DNA from: Flavobacteriaceae bacterium UBA2765
GTDB lineage: Bacteria > Bacteroidota > Bacteroidia > Flavobacteriales > Flavobacteriaceae
DNA length: 25,996 nt
Reading direction: 5' to 3'
NCBI GenBank assembly: GCA_002352665.1
Contig: DEIV01000030.1
Coordinates: 27,665-53,660 of the forward strand
The notes beneath the pieces are model-generated. The model was not told where the DNA came from. It worked only from the letters and a program-made list of their open reading frames with translations, and made no database searches. Of this stretch, positions 8,780-16,952 are shown one piece after another. Numbering within the stretch: position 1 is the stretch's first letter; every line of letters starts with the position of its first letter. The position numbers and the translations under genes are program-made.

Positions 8780-8787
8780 TAGGTTTG
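8780..8787 (+). promoter_or_regulatory. -7 box for the OmpP1/FadL gene
   Basis: TAGGTTTG matches TAnnTTTG, with the ATG at 8820 about 32 bases beyond. The nearest TTG (8751-8753) is 26 bases away, longer than usual spacing. Confidence 0.4.
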
Positions 8788-8819
8788 AAGGTATCAATTG
8801 TTACATAAAACTTATACAC

Positions 8820-10232
8820 ATGAAAAAAAGTATTTTAAAATTATTCGCATTGTTGTTTACTACAGCAATATTTTCTCAAACAGGACATATTATGCAAGGG
8901 GTTGGTGCCTTTAACATGTCAATGGGTGGTGCTTCTACAGCCCAACCTTTAGATATTTCAGGTGCCTTACAATGGAATCCTGCTTCAATTTCAACTTTTG
9001 AAGGGAAAATACTTAAATTAGATATTGGATTATTTTCTGGGTCACCAAAATTATATTCAACAGTAACAGATCCAGGAAGTGGTTTTACTTTTAGTGGTTC
9101 TACTGAAGATGATAAAGGGCTTTCTCTTATGCCAGCAATAGCCTTTGTTTGGGGAAAAGAAGATAGTAAACATACCTTTGGTATTTCTGCCTTTGGTATA
9201 AGCGGTTTTGGTGTTGATTTCCCTGCTGAAAGTAACAATCCAGGGAGCCCAAATTTTAATCCAATGGAACCAGCAAATCCAATTAATTTCCCACAAGAAT
9301 TTAATGGTTTTGGTAATTTAGCTTCAGATTATATGCTATTACAAGTTGGTTTTACTTGGGCATATCAAGTTTCTGAAAAATTTTCTATTGGTATTGAGCC
9401 AACTATAAATTATGGAGCGTTAGAAATAGGCCCAAACCCTTTAGCAAGGCCTGATTTTACTGGAAAAGGATATCCAATAAGTGACAAGGCTGGGTCAATT
9501 GGTTTTGGTGCTCAATTAGGTATGTTCTATGATACACAAAATGGTTTTAAAGTTGGAGCTTCTTATAAAACTCAACAATATTTTGGAGACATGAAATTTG
9601 ACAGTAAATATTTAGATGGAAGTGAAGCTCCTGAAGTTAAATTTACTATGAATTATCCTGCTGTATATTCTATTGGTATAGGATATTCTAAATCAAAATT
9701 TGATTTAGCCTTAGATTATCGTTATGTTGATTATGAGAATGCAGATGGCTTTGAAAAGTCTGGTTGGGAAGTTGGAGATAATGGATTTCCTACTGGAGCT
9801 GTAAATGGATTTGGGTGGAAAAGTATAAATGTTATTTCAGCAGGTATTCAATATAAAGGGATTGATAAATTGCCTTTAAGAGTTGGGTATACTTATAGTA
9901 GCAATCCAATTAATGAAGATGAAAATTTAACATTCTTCTCTATGCCAGCTACTGCAATAATAGCACATGCCTTCCAATTTGGATTTAGTTATCCTATTAA
10001 TGACAACTTTAATTTAGATGCTGTGTATCATCATGGTATAAGTGATGGTAAAACAGAGGGGACTATGTTGAACCCGACTCCAGATGTAATGGGAGGTCCA
10101 TGGAATGCAGAGACAAATCCTCTTGGAGCATTCCCAAGTTCTGTTAGTTATGATATGAAAACAGATTTAGTTATGGTCGGGATTACTTATACTTTTAATA
10201 AAAAAGAAGTAAAGGTAAATGAAGTCAATTAG
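8820..10232 (+). CDS. OmpP1/FadL-family outer membrane transport protein
   Basis: 470 residues from the ATG at 8820, where a signal peptide begins (MKKSILKLFALLFTTAIFSQ). An in-frame TTG at 8751 would add 23 residues before the signal peptide and was rejected. The mature N-terminus, TGHIMQGVGAFNMSMGGAST, is the typical FadL hatch-like start (QGxGxxxxxxGGA), and FadL-type motifs such as ALQWNPAS follow. The rest consists of alternating amphipathic beta-strands (for example FSIGIEPTINYG, FKVGASYKTQ, LRVGYTYSSNPI), and the last residues before a short polar tail are YTFNKKE. Family members form 14-strand barrels that pass long-chain fatty acids or other hydrophobic compounds. A bidirectional hairpin follows the gene. 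Confidence 0.93.
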   Translation: MKKSILKLFALLFTTAIFSQTGHIMQGVGAFNMSMGGASTAQPLDISGALQWNPASISTFEGKILKLDIGLFSGSPKLYSTVTDPGSGFTFSGSTEDDKGLSLMPAIAFVWGKEDSKHTFGISAFGISGFGVDFPAESNNPGSPNFNPMEPANPINFPQEFNGFGNLASDYMLLQVGFTWAYQVSEKFSIGIEPTINYGALEIGPNPLARPDFTGKGYPISDKAGSIGFGAQLGMFYDTQNGFKVGASYKTQQYFGDMKFDSKYLDGSEAPEVKFTMNYPAVYSIGIGYSKSKFDLALDYRYVDYENADGFEKSGWEVGDNGFPTGAVNGFGWKSINVISAGIQYKGIDKLPLRVGYTYSSNPINEDENLTFFSMPATAIIAHAFQFGFSYPINDNFNLDAVYHHGISDGKTEGTMLNPTPDVMGGPWNAETNPLGAFPSSVSYDMKTDLVMVGITYTFNKKEVKVNEVN

Positions 10233-10253
10233 GGTAAAACTTAAATATTTAAT

Positions 10254-10285
10254 AAAAAAGCGTTTCAATATTGAAACGCTTTTTT
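10254..10285. terminator. Bidirectional intrinsic terminator
   Basis: GCGTTTCAATATTGAAACGC (10260-10279) is a perfect palindrome flanked by A6 on the left and T6 on the right, so it can end transcripts from both directions. It follows the OmpP1/FadL gene by about 20 bases. Confidence 0.88.
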
Positions 10286-10562
10286 ATATCTATTATTTAC
10301 TAATTAGATAAAAAACATTTTCAATTACTTTCTAATTGAAATAATTGTGATATGCTTTTGTAATTACAAACAACTGAGGCATACAAAGACTCTACGATTA
10401 AAAATAAATTGATATTACAAAACCATCTTTAAAGTAGTCATTCAAATATCAAAAAGAATTAGAAATGAAATATTTTGTAATCTAGTTGACATCTCAAGGT
10501 TTAAGTATACTAATAATCTATTTTTAAAAGAGGTATTAATCTCCTACTTTTTATTTTTAGAT
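10286..10562. other. AT-rich gene-free spacer
   Basis: No ORF of credible length, tRNA or consensus promoter could be seen on either strand. A weak hairpin with GAG/CTC arms around 10529-10542 may serve the minus-strand gene that ends at 10563. Confidence 0.4.
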
Positions 10563-11315
10563 TTATGGTTTATAAACATTTTCAAACTCTAAATATTCTG
10601 ATAAGGAATCACGAACATAAGATGATAACCTTTTAGTACTCCTCAATACTGAACTGTTAAACTTTGTAATTTTCTTAATTTCTTCAATTACTTCACCTAA
10701 ATAATCATTTTCTGGTACAATTTTCTTAATTAATCCCAATTCTAATGCCTGTTTGGATGAGATTTTATCAGAAAACAATAATTCTATTGCCTTATTGTAT
10801 CCTAATTTTTGGACCAAGAAAAATGGTAATCCACCACTTGGATGCAATCCATATTTATTATGAGCCAAAGAAAAATAAGTATTAGTTGTTCCATAAAGAA
10901 TATCTATAGCTTGGGACAAACCAAAAAATGGAGTTACAATACTACCTGAAAGGACTGCAAAACATATTTTACTATAATTTGAAATATATTCTACAAAACG
11001 GTTTAAAATAACTATTTCTTTAATTCTCAATTTTCTTTCATGAAAATTTAAACTTTCAGATTCTTTGCTTTTAGTCTCTGAATACATTACTGTACTCAAA
11101 AAAATATCATATGCTTTTTCACTAAAACAATCAGGTTCATTTAAGAATAACAATGCTTTGATTTTTTGATCCTTTTCTAAGCTGCCAAGAGTATTAAAAA
11201 GTAAATCACTATTATTTCTATTGCATAATAAATCAAACACATCATTTTTAAATAGTAGAATAGCTATTTCATCTTTAATATTAACTTCATAAAAATTTGT
11301 TGTTAGATTTTTCAT
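10563..11315 (-). CDS. Divergent crotonase/enoyl-CoA hydratase-fold protein
   Basis: 250 residues, the usual length of the crotonase superfamily. Recognisable parts are the KICFAVLSGSIVTPFFGLSQAIDI segment (about 116-139; usually a VxGxxxGxGxxLxxxxD oxyanion-hole motif), FSLAHNKYGLHPSGGLPFFL (148-167; usually FxxPExxxGxxPxxGG) and LFSDKISSKQALELGLIKKIV (180-200; the conserved xGxxxxAxxAxxxGLVxxVV region). The Glu residues usual for hydratases are not found in the expected places (His149-Asn150-Lys151 context and His-Pro-Ser-Gly-Gly), so it may be a non-hydratase, or not catalytic. The gene is isolated in an AT-rich island with no fatty-acid genes beside it. Crotonases of this divergent type occur in polyketide and flexirubin-like clusters, but nothing here supports that. 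Confidence 0.75.
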   Translation of the reverse strand: MKNLTTNFYEVNIKDEIAILLFKNDVFDLLCNRNNSDLLFNTLGSLEKDQKIKALLFLNEPDCFSEKAYDIFLSTVMYSETKSKESESLNFHERKLRIKEIVILNRFVEYISNYSKICFAVLSGSIVTPFFGLSQAIDILYGTTNTYFSLAHNKYGLHPSGGLPFFLVQKLGYNKAIELLFSDKISSKQALELGLIKKIVPENDYLGEVIEEIKKITKFNSSVLRSTKRLSSYVRDSLSEYLEFENVYKP

Positions 11316-11438
11316 TTGTTTATTTAATATAAAAAGTGATTATTGGATGAGGTTTTTAATTTAAAAAAAATAATATAAATATAATGTTAAAGTTAAATTA
11401 TTAGTACAGCTTATAATATGATTTAGATCAGTTTGATT

Positions 11439-11579
11439 ATGAAATTTCTTTCGATAATATCATTTAAGGTTATTAAAAGAACCATAAAATTTCCAAATTC
11501 TACAGAAATTACATTTGAACAATTATTTTCTTTTACACGAAATTCTTTATCGGATTACTTAAAATTTGATGGAGCTTAA
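11439..11579 (+). CDS. Small ORF, 46 residues, unrecognised
   Basis: ATG at 11439 to TAA at 11577-11579. The peptide begins MKFLSIISFKVIKRTIKFPN and is basic in its first half, then reads TEITFEQLFSFTRNSLSDYL. No signal peptide cleavage or known motif is visible. It is supported only by its own start-stop span, a near-consensus TCAGTTTG just upstream (11428-11435) and a well-formed terminator 70 bases downstream. It could be a real small protein, the remnant of a larger gene, or chance. Confidence 0.35.
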   Translation: MKFLSIISFKVIKRTIKFPNSTEITFEQLFSFTRNSLSDYLKFDGA

Positions 11580-11649
11580 TAATTTATCTAAAACATAATT
11601 ATATCTACATTTAAAAAAAATAATTAGTATAATATTATAATTAGTAACT

Positions 11650-11684
11650 AAAGAGGTTTCTTAATTTGAGAACTCTCTTTTTTT
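11650..11684 (+). terminator. Intrinsic terminator upstream of uvrD
   Basis: AAAGAGGTTTCT (11650-11661) pairs with AGAACTCTCTTT (11669-11680) with one mismatch and one wobble, and runs into T7. No annotated plus-strand gene precedes it except the 46-codon ORF, so something is transcribed from upstream on this strand. Confidence 0.7.
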
Positions 11685-11708
11685 GTGCATAAAAAACGAA
11701 TAAATTTA

Positions 11709-11739
11709 TTGTTTCAATAGAATAAGCATTGTATTTTTG
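11709..11739 (+). promoter_or_regulatory. Promoter of uvrD/pcrA
   Basis: TTG at 11709-11711, a 20-base spacer and TATTTTTG at 11732-11739 match the Flavobacteriia consensus TTG-N(17-23)-TAnnTTTG. Transcription would start near 11745, leaving a leader of about 14 bases before the GTG at 11759. Confidence 0.7.
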
Positions 11740-11758
11740 GAATTCTTAAAATGATATT

Positions 11759-14089
11759 GTGAATAATTACCTCGATCAATTAAATGAATCTCAAAAAGAA
11801 GCCGTTTTACAAAAAAACGGAGCTATGATTATTATAGCCGGTGCCGGTTCTGGTAAAACACGTGTATTGACCTACCGTATTGCACATTTAATGAATCAAG
11901 GTGTAGACGCCTTTAGCATTTTAGCCCTAACTTTTACCAATAAAGCAGCCCGTGAAATGAAAATTAGGATTGCCAAGATGGTTGGAGAAAGTGAAGCCAA
12001 GAATTTATGGATGGGCACTTTTCACTCTGTTTTTGCTAGAATTTTACGCTCTGAGGCGGATAAATTAGGCTATCCAAGGAATTTTACAATTTATGATACT
12101 CAAGATTCGGTTCGCTTGCTGACCTCAATTATAAAAGAAATGAATTTAGAGAAGGATAGATATAAACCTAAACAGGTTTTGAGTCGTATATCTTCTTTTA
12201 AAAATAGCTTGATTACCGTTAAAGCATATTATCAAACACCGGAATTGCAAGAGGCAGATGTTATGGCAAATAGACCTAAGATAGGTGATATTTACCATCA
12301 ATATGTTGAGCGTTGCTTTAAAGCAGGTGCAATGGATTTTGATGATTTATTGTTGAGAACCAATGAATTGCTTACGCGTTTTCCAGAAGTATTGGCAAAA
12401 TATCAGGATAGATTTCGATATATTTTAGTAGATGAGTATCAAGATACCAATCACTCTCAATATTTGATAGTTAGAGCATTGGCAGATAAATTCCAGAATA
12501 TTTGTGTAGTGGGTGATGATTCACAAAGTATTTATGCCTTTAGAGGTGCCAATATTCAGAATATTCTTAATTTTCAAAGGGATTATGATGAAGTGAAAAT
12601 TTATAAATTAGAGCAAAATTATCGTTCTACAAGTAATATTGTTCAGGCGGCTAATAGTGTTATCGAAAAAAATAAAACCAAACTTGATAAAGAAATTTGG
12701 ACAGCTAATGATAAAGGTGAAAAGGTAAAAATAATGAGAACACACTCAGAGGGAGAAGAAGGCCGGTTTGTAGCCAATTCAATTTTTGAGAACAAAATGA
12801 ATCACCAACTCAAAAATGAATCCTTTGCTGTTTTATATAGGACCAATGCTCAATCTAGAGCAATTGAAGACGCCTTGCGAAAAAAAGATATTGCCTATAG
12901 TATTTATGGAGGTTTGTCTTTTTATCAGCGTAAAGAAATTAAAGATGTATTGTCCTATTTGCGATTGATCGTAAACCCAAATGATGAAGAAGCTTTAAAA
13001 AGAGTAGTCAATTATCCCGCTCGAGGTATTGGCCAAACTACTGTGGAACGATTAGTGGTAGCCGCCAATCATTATAAAAAATCTTTGTTCGAAATATTAG
13101 AAAATTTAGATCAGATAGACGTAAAGATTAATGGAGGCACAAAGATGAAGTTGCAAAATTTTGTGACTATGATTAAGAGTTTTCAAATTGAAGCAGAACG
13201 GAAAAATGCTTTTGAAGTAGCTGATTTTGTTGTCAAACAAACCAGGATCATTAAAGAATTAGAAAAAGATGCGGCTCCTGAAGCAGTCAGTAGAGTTGAA
13301 AATGTACAGGAATTATTAAATGGGATTAAAGATTTTATTGAAGAACAAAAAGAAAATGATGGAGAGGCTTCACTTTCCTTTTTTCTTGAAGATGTGGCTT
13401 TAGCTAGTAGTTTTGACAATGAAAAAAATAAAAATATAGATAGCGTTTCTTTAATGACTATTCATCTAGCCAAAGGCTTAGAATTTCAATATGTGTATAT
13501 TGTTGGTTTAGAAGAAAATTTATTTCCTTCAGCCATGAGCATGAATACTAGAAGCGAATTAGAAGAAGAACGTCGTTTATTTTATGTGGCATTGACCAGG
13601 GCAGAAAAACAAGCCTATTTGTCTTATGCACATTCAAGATATAGGTGGGGTAAACTAATAGACTGTGAACCCAGTCGCTTTTTAGAAGAAATAGAAGATA
13701 AATTTGTTGATCATATAAGTCCTAAAGTATCTCCTCAGATTAATAAATTTATTGATGAAGATATTTTTGCTAGCGTACCTCAGGATAAAATTAGATTCAA
13801 AAAACCTGTAAATAGAGAAGTTTACAAACCTAAATCAAAGAAAAAAGCAGTACCGGAAACTATAAAGATTAGTACACCTAAAAATTTAAAGAAGGTAAGC
13901 AACGTACGGGAAAATTTATTTGATAGTAATATAACGGTAGGTAATGTAGTTGAGCATTCTAAATTTGGAAAAGGTGAAGTTATAAAACTTGAGGGTCTAG
14001 GATCTAATAAAAAAGCAGAAATAAAATTTGATTCCGCTGGAAGTAAAAATTTATTATTGCAATTTGCTAAACTTAAAATTTTAGGGTAA
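11759..14089 (+). CDS. uvrD: UvrD/PcrA-type DNA helicase
   Basis: 776 residues of a superfamily 1A 3'-5' helicase. Motifs: Q motif LNESQKEAV (8-16), Walker A GAGSGKT (28-34), motif Ia TFTNKAA (58-64), Walker B DEYQDT (225-230), motif III GDDSQSIYAFRGA (252-264), QNYRST (about 286), and motifs V/VI MTIHLAKGLEF and RRLFYVALTRA. A Tudor-like C-terminal domain (VGNVVEHSKFGKGEVIKLEG) is typical of PcrA/UvrD. The enzyme unwinds DNA in nucleotide excision and mismatch repair and can displace stalled RNA polymerase or RecA. It starts at a GTG; the next upstream codons contain no ATG in frame. The three-codon ORF ATGATATTGTGA overlaps this GTG. It precedes DUF4290 and murA on the same strand. Confidence 0.97.
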   Translation: MNNYLDQLNESQKEAVLQKNGAMIIIAGAGSGKTRVLTYRIAHLMNQGVDAFSILALTFTNKAAREMKIRIAKMVGESEAKNLWMGTFHSVFARILRSEADKLGYPRNFTIYDTQDSVRLLTSIIKEMNLEKDRYKPKQVLSRISSFKNSLITVKAYYQTPELQEADVMANRPKIGDIYHQYVERCFKAGAMDFDDLLLRTNELLTRFPEVLAKYQDRFRYILVDEYQDTNHSQYLIVRALADKFQNICVVGDDSQSIYAFRGANIQNILNFQRDYDEVKIYKLEQNYRSTSNIVQAANSVIEKNKTKLDKEIWTANDKGEKVKIMRTHSEGEEGRFVANSIFENKMNHQLKNESFAVLYRTNAQSRAIEDALRKKDIAYSIYGGLSFYQRKEIKDVLSYLRLIVNPNDEEALKRVVNYPARGIGQTTVERLVVAANHYKKSLFEILENLDQIDVKINGGTKMKLQNFVTMIKSFQIEAERKNAFEVADFVVKQTRIIKELEKDAAPEAVSRVENVQELLNGIKDFIEEQKENDGEASLSFFLEDVALASSFDNEKNKNIDSVSLMTIHLAKGLEFQYVYIVGLEENLFPSAMSMNTRSELEEERRLFYVALTRAEKQAYLSYAHSRYRWGKLIDCEPSRFLEEIEDKFVDHISPKVSPQINKFIDEDIFASVPQDKIRFKKPVNREVYKPKSKKKAVPETIKISTPKNLKKVSNVRENLFDSNITVGNVVEHSKFGKGEVIKLEGLGSNKKAEIKFDSAGSKNLLLQFAKLKILG

Positions 14090-14108
14090 TTAATTAGTAA
14101 ATAACAAA

Positions 14109-14139
14109 TTGGTTATGTGTAAATATAATTGTTTCTTTG
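14109..14139 (+). promoter_or_regulatory. Probable promoter of DUF4290-murA
   Basis: TTG at 14109-14111, a 20-base spacer and TTTCTTTG at 14132-14139, one mismatch from TAnnTTTG. The ATG of the next gene is at 14163. Moderate support only. Confidence 0.4.
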
Positions 14140-14162
14140 CCCTAAATAATATTTAAAACTAT

Positions 14163-14825
14163 ATGATTGAATTTGATTTAGAATATAATTCAGAAAGAGA
14201 ACTTTTAATTATACCTGAATATGGTAGACATGTTCAAAAATTGGTAAATCATTGTATAAAACTTGAGACGAAAGAAGAGCGTAATAAAATGGCTAATGCC
14301 ATTATAGATGTAATGGGTAATTTACAACCGCATTTGAGAGATGTACCTGATTTTAAACATAAATTATGGGATCAACTTTTTATCATGTCAGATTTTAAAC
14401 TGGATGCAGATTCTCCTTATAAAACACTTACAAAGGAAGAGCTTAAGGCTAAACCGGAAAAATTGCAGTATCCTAAATCTGCTTCTAAGTATAAGTTTTA
14501 CGGGCATAATATCCAAACAATGATTGACACCGCCTTAACCTGGGAAGAAGGAGAGCTTAAGGAGGCATTGATTTTTACCATTGCCAATCATATGAAAAAA
14601 TGTTATTTGAACTGGAACAAAGATACCGTAGAAGATGATATTATTTTCAAGCATTTGTCAGAACTCTCAAACAATAAAATAAATCTTACTTCTAAAGATG
14701 AAACTTTATCTGAAAGTAAGAATTTATTAAGAAAAAAAGTTACCAATAAAGGTAAAAATGTTTCTAAAGGGAAAGGCAAATACGGTTCAGGTTCAAAATC
14801 TAATAAGCCTCAAAGAAAAAGATAA
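14163..14825 (+). CDS. DUF4290 family protein
   Basis: 220 residues. The N-terminal region (IEFDLEYNSERELLIIPEYG, then GRHVQKLVNHC) and the central segment YKFYGHNIQTMIDTAL match the Bacteroidota-specific DUF4290 family as I know it. The protein is predicted soluble and helical. The C-terminal 40 residues are a Lys/Ser/Gly-rich tail (KGKNVSKGKGKYGSGSKSNK) that is probably disordered and may bind nucleic acid. Function is unknown. It lies 21 bases upstream of murA, an arrangement found in many Bacteroidota, which suggests a link to cell-envelope synthesis or just a shared transcript. Confidence 0.85.
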   Translation: MIEFDLEYNSERELLIIPEYGRHVQKLVNHCIKLETKEERNKMANAIIDVMGNLQPHLRDVPDFKHKLWDQLFIMSDFKLDADSPYKTLTKEELKAKPEKLQYPKSASKYKFYGHNIQTMIDTALTWEEGELKEALIFTIANHMKKCYLNWNKDTVEDDIIFKHLSELSNNKINLTSKDETLSESKNLLRKKVTNKGKNVSKGKGKYGSGSKSNKPQRKR

Positions 14826-14846
14826 TTCGATAAATTTATTCTAAGC

Positions 14847-16157
14847 ATGGGTACTTTTAAAATAGAAGGCGGTCATCAATTAAAAGGTGCAATTACTCCT
14901 CAAGGAGCAAAAAATGAAGCTTTACAAATATTATGTGCAGTTTTATTAACACCCGAAAAAGTAACAATTTCTAATATACCAGATATTAGGGATGTTAATA
15001 AATTAATCAATCTATTAGAAAATTTAGGTGTAAAAATTCAAAAAAACGGATTGAATTCTTTTACATTCCAGGCGGATGATATCAATCTTGATTATTTAGA
15101 GACCCCAAAATTTAGAGAAGATGGTAGTGGTTTACGTGGTTCTATTATGATTGTAGGTCCTATGTTGGCTCGTTTTGGCAAAGGATATATTCCTAAACCC
15201 GGAGGTGATAAAATAGGAAGAAGAAGGTTAGATACCCATTTTGAAGGTTTTATGAAATTGGGTGCTGCATTTAGATATAATAAAGAAGATCATTTTTATG
15301 GTGTAGAAGCTAAAACATTAAAAGGTACATATATGCTTTTAGATGAAGCTTCTGTTACAGGTACTGCAAATATTGTAATGGCTTCGGTTTTAGCAGAAGG
15401 AAAAACGACCATTTATAATGCTGCTTGCGAACCTTATTTACAGCAATTATGTAAAATGTTAAATAGAATGGGTGCTAAAATAACTGGCATAGGTTCTAAT
15501 ATGATACATATTGATGGTGTAAAATCTTTAATGGGTACCACACATAAAATGTTACCTGATATGATTGAAATTGGTAGTTGGATAGGTCTTGCTGCTATGA
15601 CAAAAAGTGAATTGACTATTAAAGATGTTAGTTGGAATGATTTAGGTGTAATACCTAATGTTTTTAGAAAATTAGGAATTACAGTTGAACAACAAGGTGA
15701 TGATATTCACATACCCGAACATAAGGATGGTTATGATATTCAAAGTTTTATAGATGGTTCTATTTTAACTATTGCAGATGCTCCATGGCCCGGATTTACG
15801 CCAGATTTGTTGAGTATTATTTTGGTGGTAGCCACCCAAGCTAAAGGGAGTTTGTTAATACACCAAAAAATGTTTGAAAGTCGCTTGTTTTTTGTAGATA
15901 AATTAATTGATATGGGAGCAAAAATTATTTTGTGCGATCCACATAGAGCTACCGTTATAGGGCATGACTTTGAATCTAATCTTAAAGCAACCACCATGAC
16001 ATCTCCCGATATTAGAGCAGGTGTTTCTTTATTAATAGCAGCACTCTCTGCAAAAGGCACTTCTACTATTCATAATATTGAACAAATTGATAGAGGTTAT
16101 GAACGCATTGATGAACGTTTAAGAGCCATTGGTGCTAAAATCATGCGTGTGGATTAA
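14847..16157 (+). CDS. murA: UDP-N-acetylglucosamine 1-carboxyvinyltransferase (MurA)
   Basis: 436 residues, full length. MurA transfers enolpyruvyl from phosphoenolpyruvate to UDP-GlcNAc, the first committed step of peptidoglycan synthesis, in the cytoplasm. Visible residues: Lys22-Asn23 (AKNEALQIL), Arg-rich segment GLRGSIMIVGPMLARFG (95-111), the catalytic loop PGGDKIGRRRLD (118-129) and the PEP-site Asp320 in PGFTPDLLS. The loop Cys (Cys115 in E. coli numbering) is replaced by Asp121. Asp at this position is known from other bacteria (for example Mycobacterium and Chlamydia) to allow catalysis but to block covalent inactivation by fosfomycin. It shares a transcript with DUF4290 and ends at a long palindrome. 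Confidence 0.97.
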   Translation: MGTFKIEGGHQLKGAITPQGAKNEALQILCAVLLTPEKVTISNIPDIRDVNKLINLLENLGVKIQKNGLNSFTFQADDINLDYLETPKFREDGSGLRGSIMIVGPMLARFGKGYIPKPGGDKIGRRRLDTHFEGFMKLGAAFRYNKEDHFYGVEAKTLKGTYMLLDEASVTGTANIVMASVLAEGKTTIYNAACEPYLQQLCKMLNRMGAKITGIGSNMIHIDGVKSLMGTTHKMLPDMIEIGSWIGLAAMTKSELTIKDVSWNDLGVIPNVFRKLGITVEQQGDDIHIPEHKDGYDIQSFIDGSILTIADAPWPGFTPDLLSIILVVATQAKGSLLIHQKMFESRLFFVDKLIDMGAKIILCDPHRATVIGHDFESNLKATTMTSPDIRAGVSLLIAALSAKGTSTIHNIEQIDRGYERIDERLRAIGAKIMRVD

Positions 16158-16185
16158 TTCCAGAAATTTAATCTAAAATTATATT

Positions 16186-16235
16186 TCCTAAATTAAATCT
16201 ATAAACATGTTTATAGATTTAATTTAGGATTTTTT
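16186..16235 (+). terminator. Terminator with a 44-nt perfect palindrome
   Basis: Bases 16186-16229 read the same on both strands (22-bp arms, no separating loop). T6 follows at 16230-16235 on the plus strand. It would end the DUF4290-murA transcript and is far longer than the other terminators in the window. Confidence 0.85.
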
Positions 16236-16297
16236 ATGGTTGATCCTAATAACAAATTTCTAATACCTAATTCAGTTAAAATTTATCCTATGCCATT

Positions 16298-16329
16298 TTG
16301 ACATTTTTAAATAATTGGCAGTACTTTTG
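16298..16329 (+). promoter_or_regulatory. Promoter of grpE-dnaJ
   Basis: TTG at 16298-16300, a 21-base spacer and TACTTTTG at 16322-16329 match the Bacteroidota consensus fully. The expected start is about 16335, leaving about 29 bases before the ATG at 16364. No CIRCE-type inverted repeat was seen, so regulation by HrcA is not indicated. Confidence 0.7.
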
Positions 16330-16363
16330 CATGCTAATAAATTAATGTAAAATATTCATAAAT

Positions 16364-16909
16364 ATGAGTAAAGAAGAAAACGCTAATCAAGAAGATATAA
16401 AAGACACTGAGCATGCACAAACAGAACACGTTGAAAATGTTGAGAATTCTGAGGTAGAGGTTGATACACCAACTTCAGAAGAGTTAATTCAACAAGAAAA
16501 GGATAAATTTTTGCGTTTGTTTGCAGAGTTTGAAAATTATAAAAAAAGAACCAATAAAGAACGTTTAGAACTTTTTAAAACTGCCAATCAAGAATTAATG
16601 ACAGTTTTGTTACCAATTATGGACGATTTTGACAGGGGTTTGTTAGAAATAAAAAAAGTAAAAGATAAAAATTTACTTAAGGGGATGGAATTGATCAATG
16701 ATAAACTAAAAAATACATTGAAACAAAAAGGATTAGCCTTAATAGAAGTGAAAAATGGAGATGTTTTTGATGCTGAAATGCATGAGGCTATTACCCAAAT
16801 TCCGGCTCCTTCTGATAAATTAAAGGGCAAAATAATTGATGTAATAGAAAAGGGATATAAGTTAGGAGATAAAATCATTCGTTTTCCTAAAGTTGTAATT
16901 GGTCAATAA
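16364..16909 (+). CDS. grpE: Nucleotide exchange factor GrpE
   Basis: 181 residues. The N-terminal 40 residues are acidic and Glu-rich, a disordered region common in GrpE. A long coiled-coil follows (LIQQEKDKFLRLFAEFENYKKRTNKE, about 41-67), then the four-helix bundle (LLPIMDDFDRGL) and the C-terminal beta-wing with the signature GYKLGDKIIRFPKVVIG. GrpE releases ADP from DnaK in the cytoplasm. It is followed after 43 bases by dnaJ in a classic chaperone operon; dnaK is not in this window. Confidence 0.96.
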   Translation: MSKEENANQEDIKDTEHAQTEHVENVENSEVEVDTPTSEELIQQEKDKFLRLFAEFENYKKRTNKERLELFKTANQELMTVLLPIMDDFDRGLLEIKKVKDKNLLKGMELINDKLKNTLKQKGLALIEVKNGDVFDAEMHEAITQIPAPSDKLKGKIIDVIEKGYKLGDKIIRFPKVVIGQ

Positions 16910-16952
16910 TACAATATTATAGAAAGAATTATTCATTTATAAATTTTTTAAT

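Noticed and set aside
8876..9296. Minus-strand ORFs inside the OmpP1/FadL gene
   Set aside because: No motif, signal peptide or promoter; antisense to a clear outer-membrane protein.
10563..11315. Prophage or IS origin of the AT-rich island around the crotonase-like gene
   Set aside because: No terminal inverted repeats, transposase, integrase or phage gene is visible, only higher AT content.
16322..16363. CIRCE-like operator before grpE
   Set aside because: No TTAGCACTC-N9-GAGTGCTAA pattern was found, so HrcA control is not supported.
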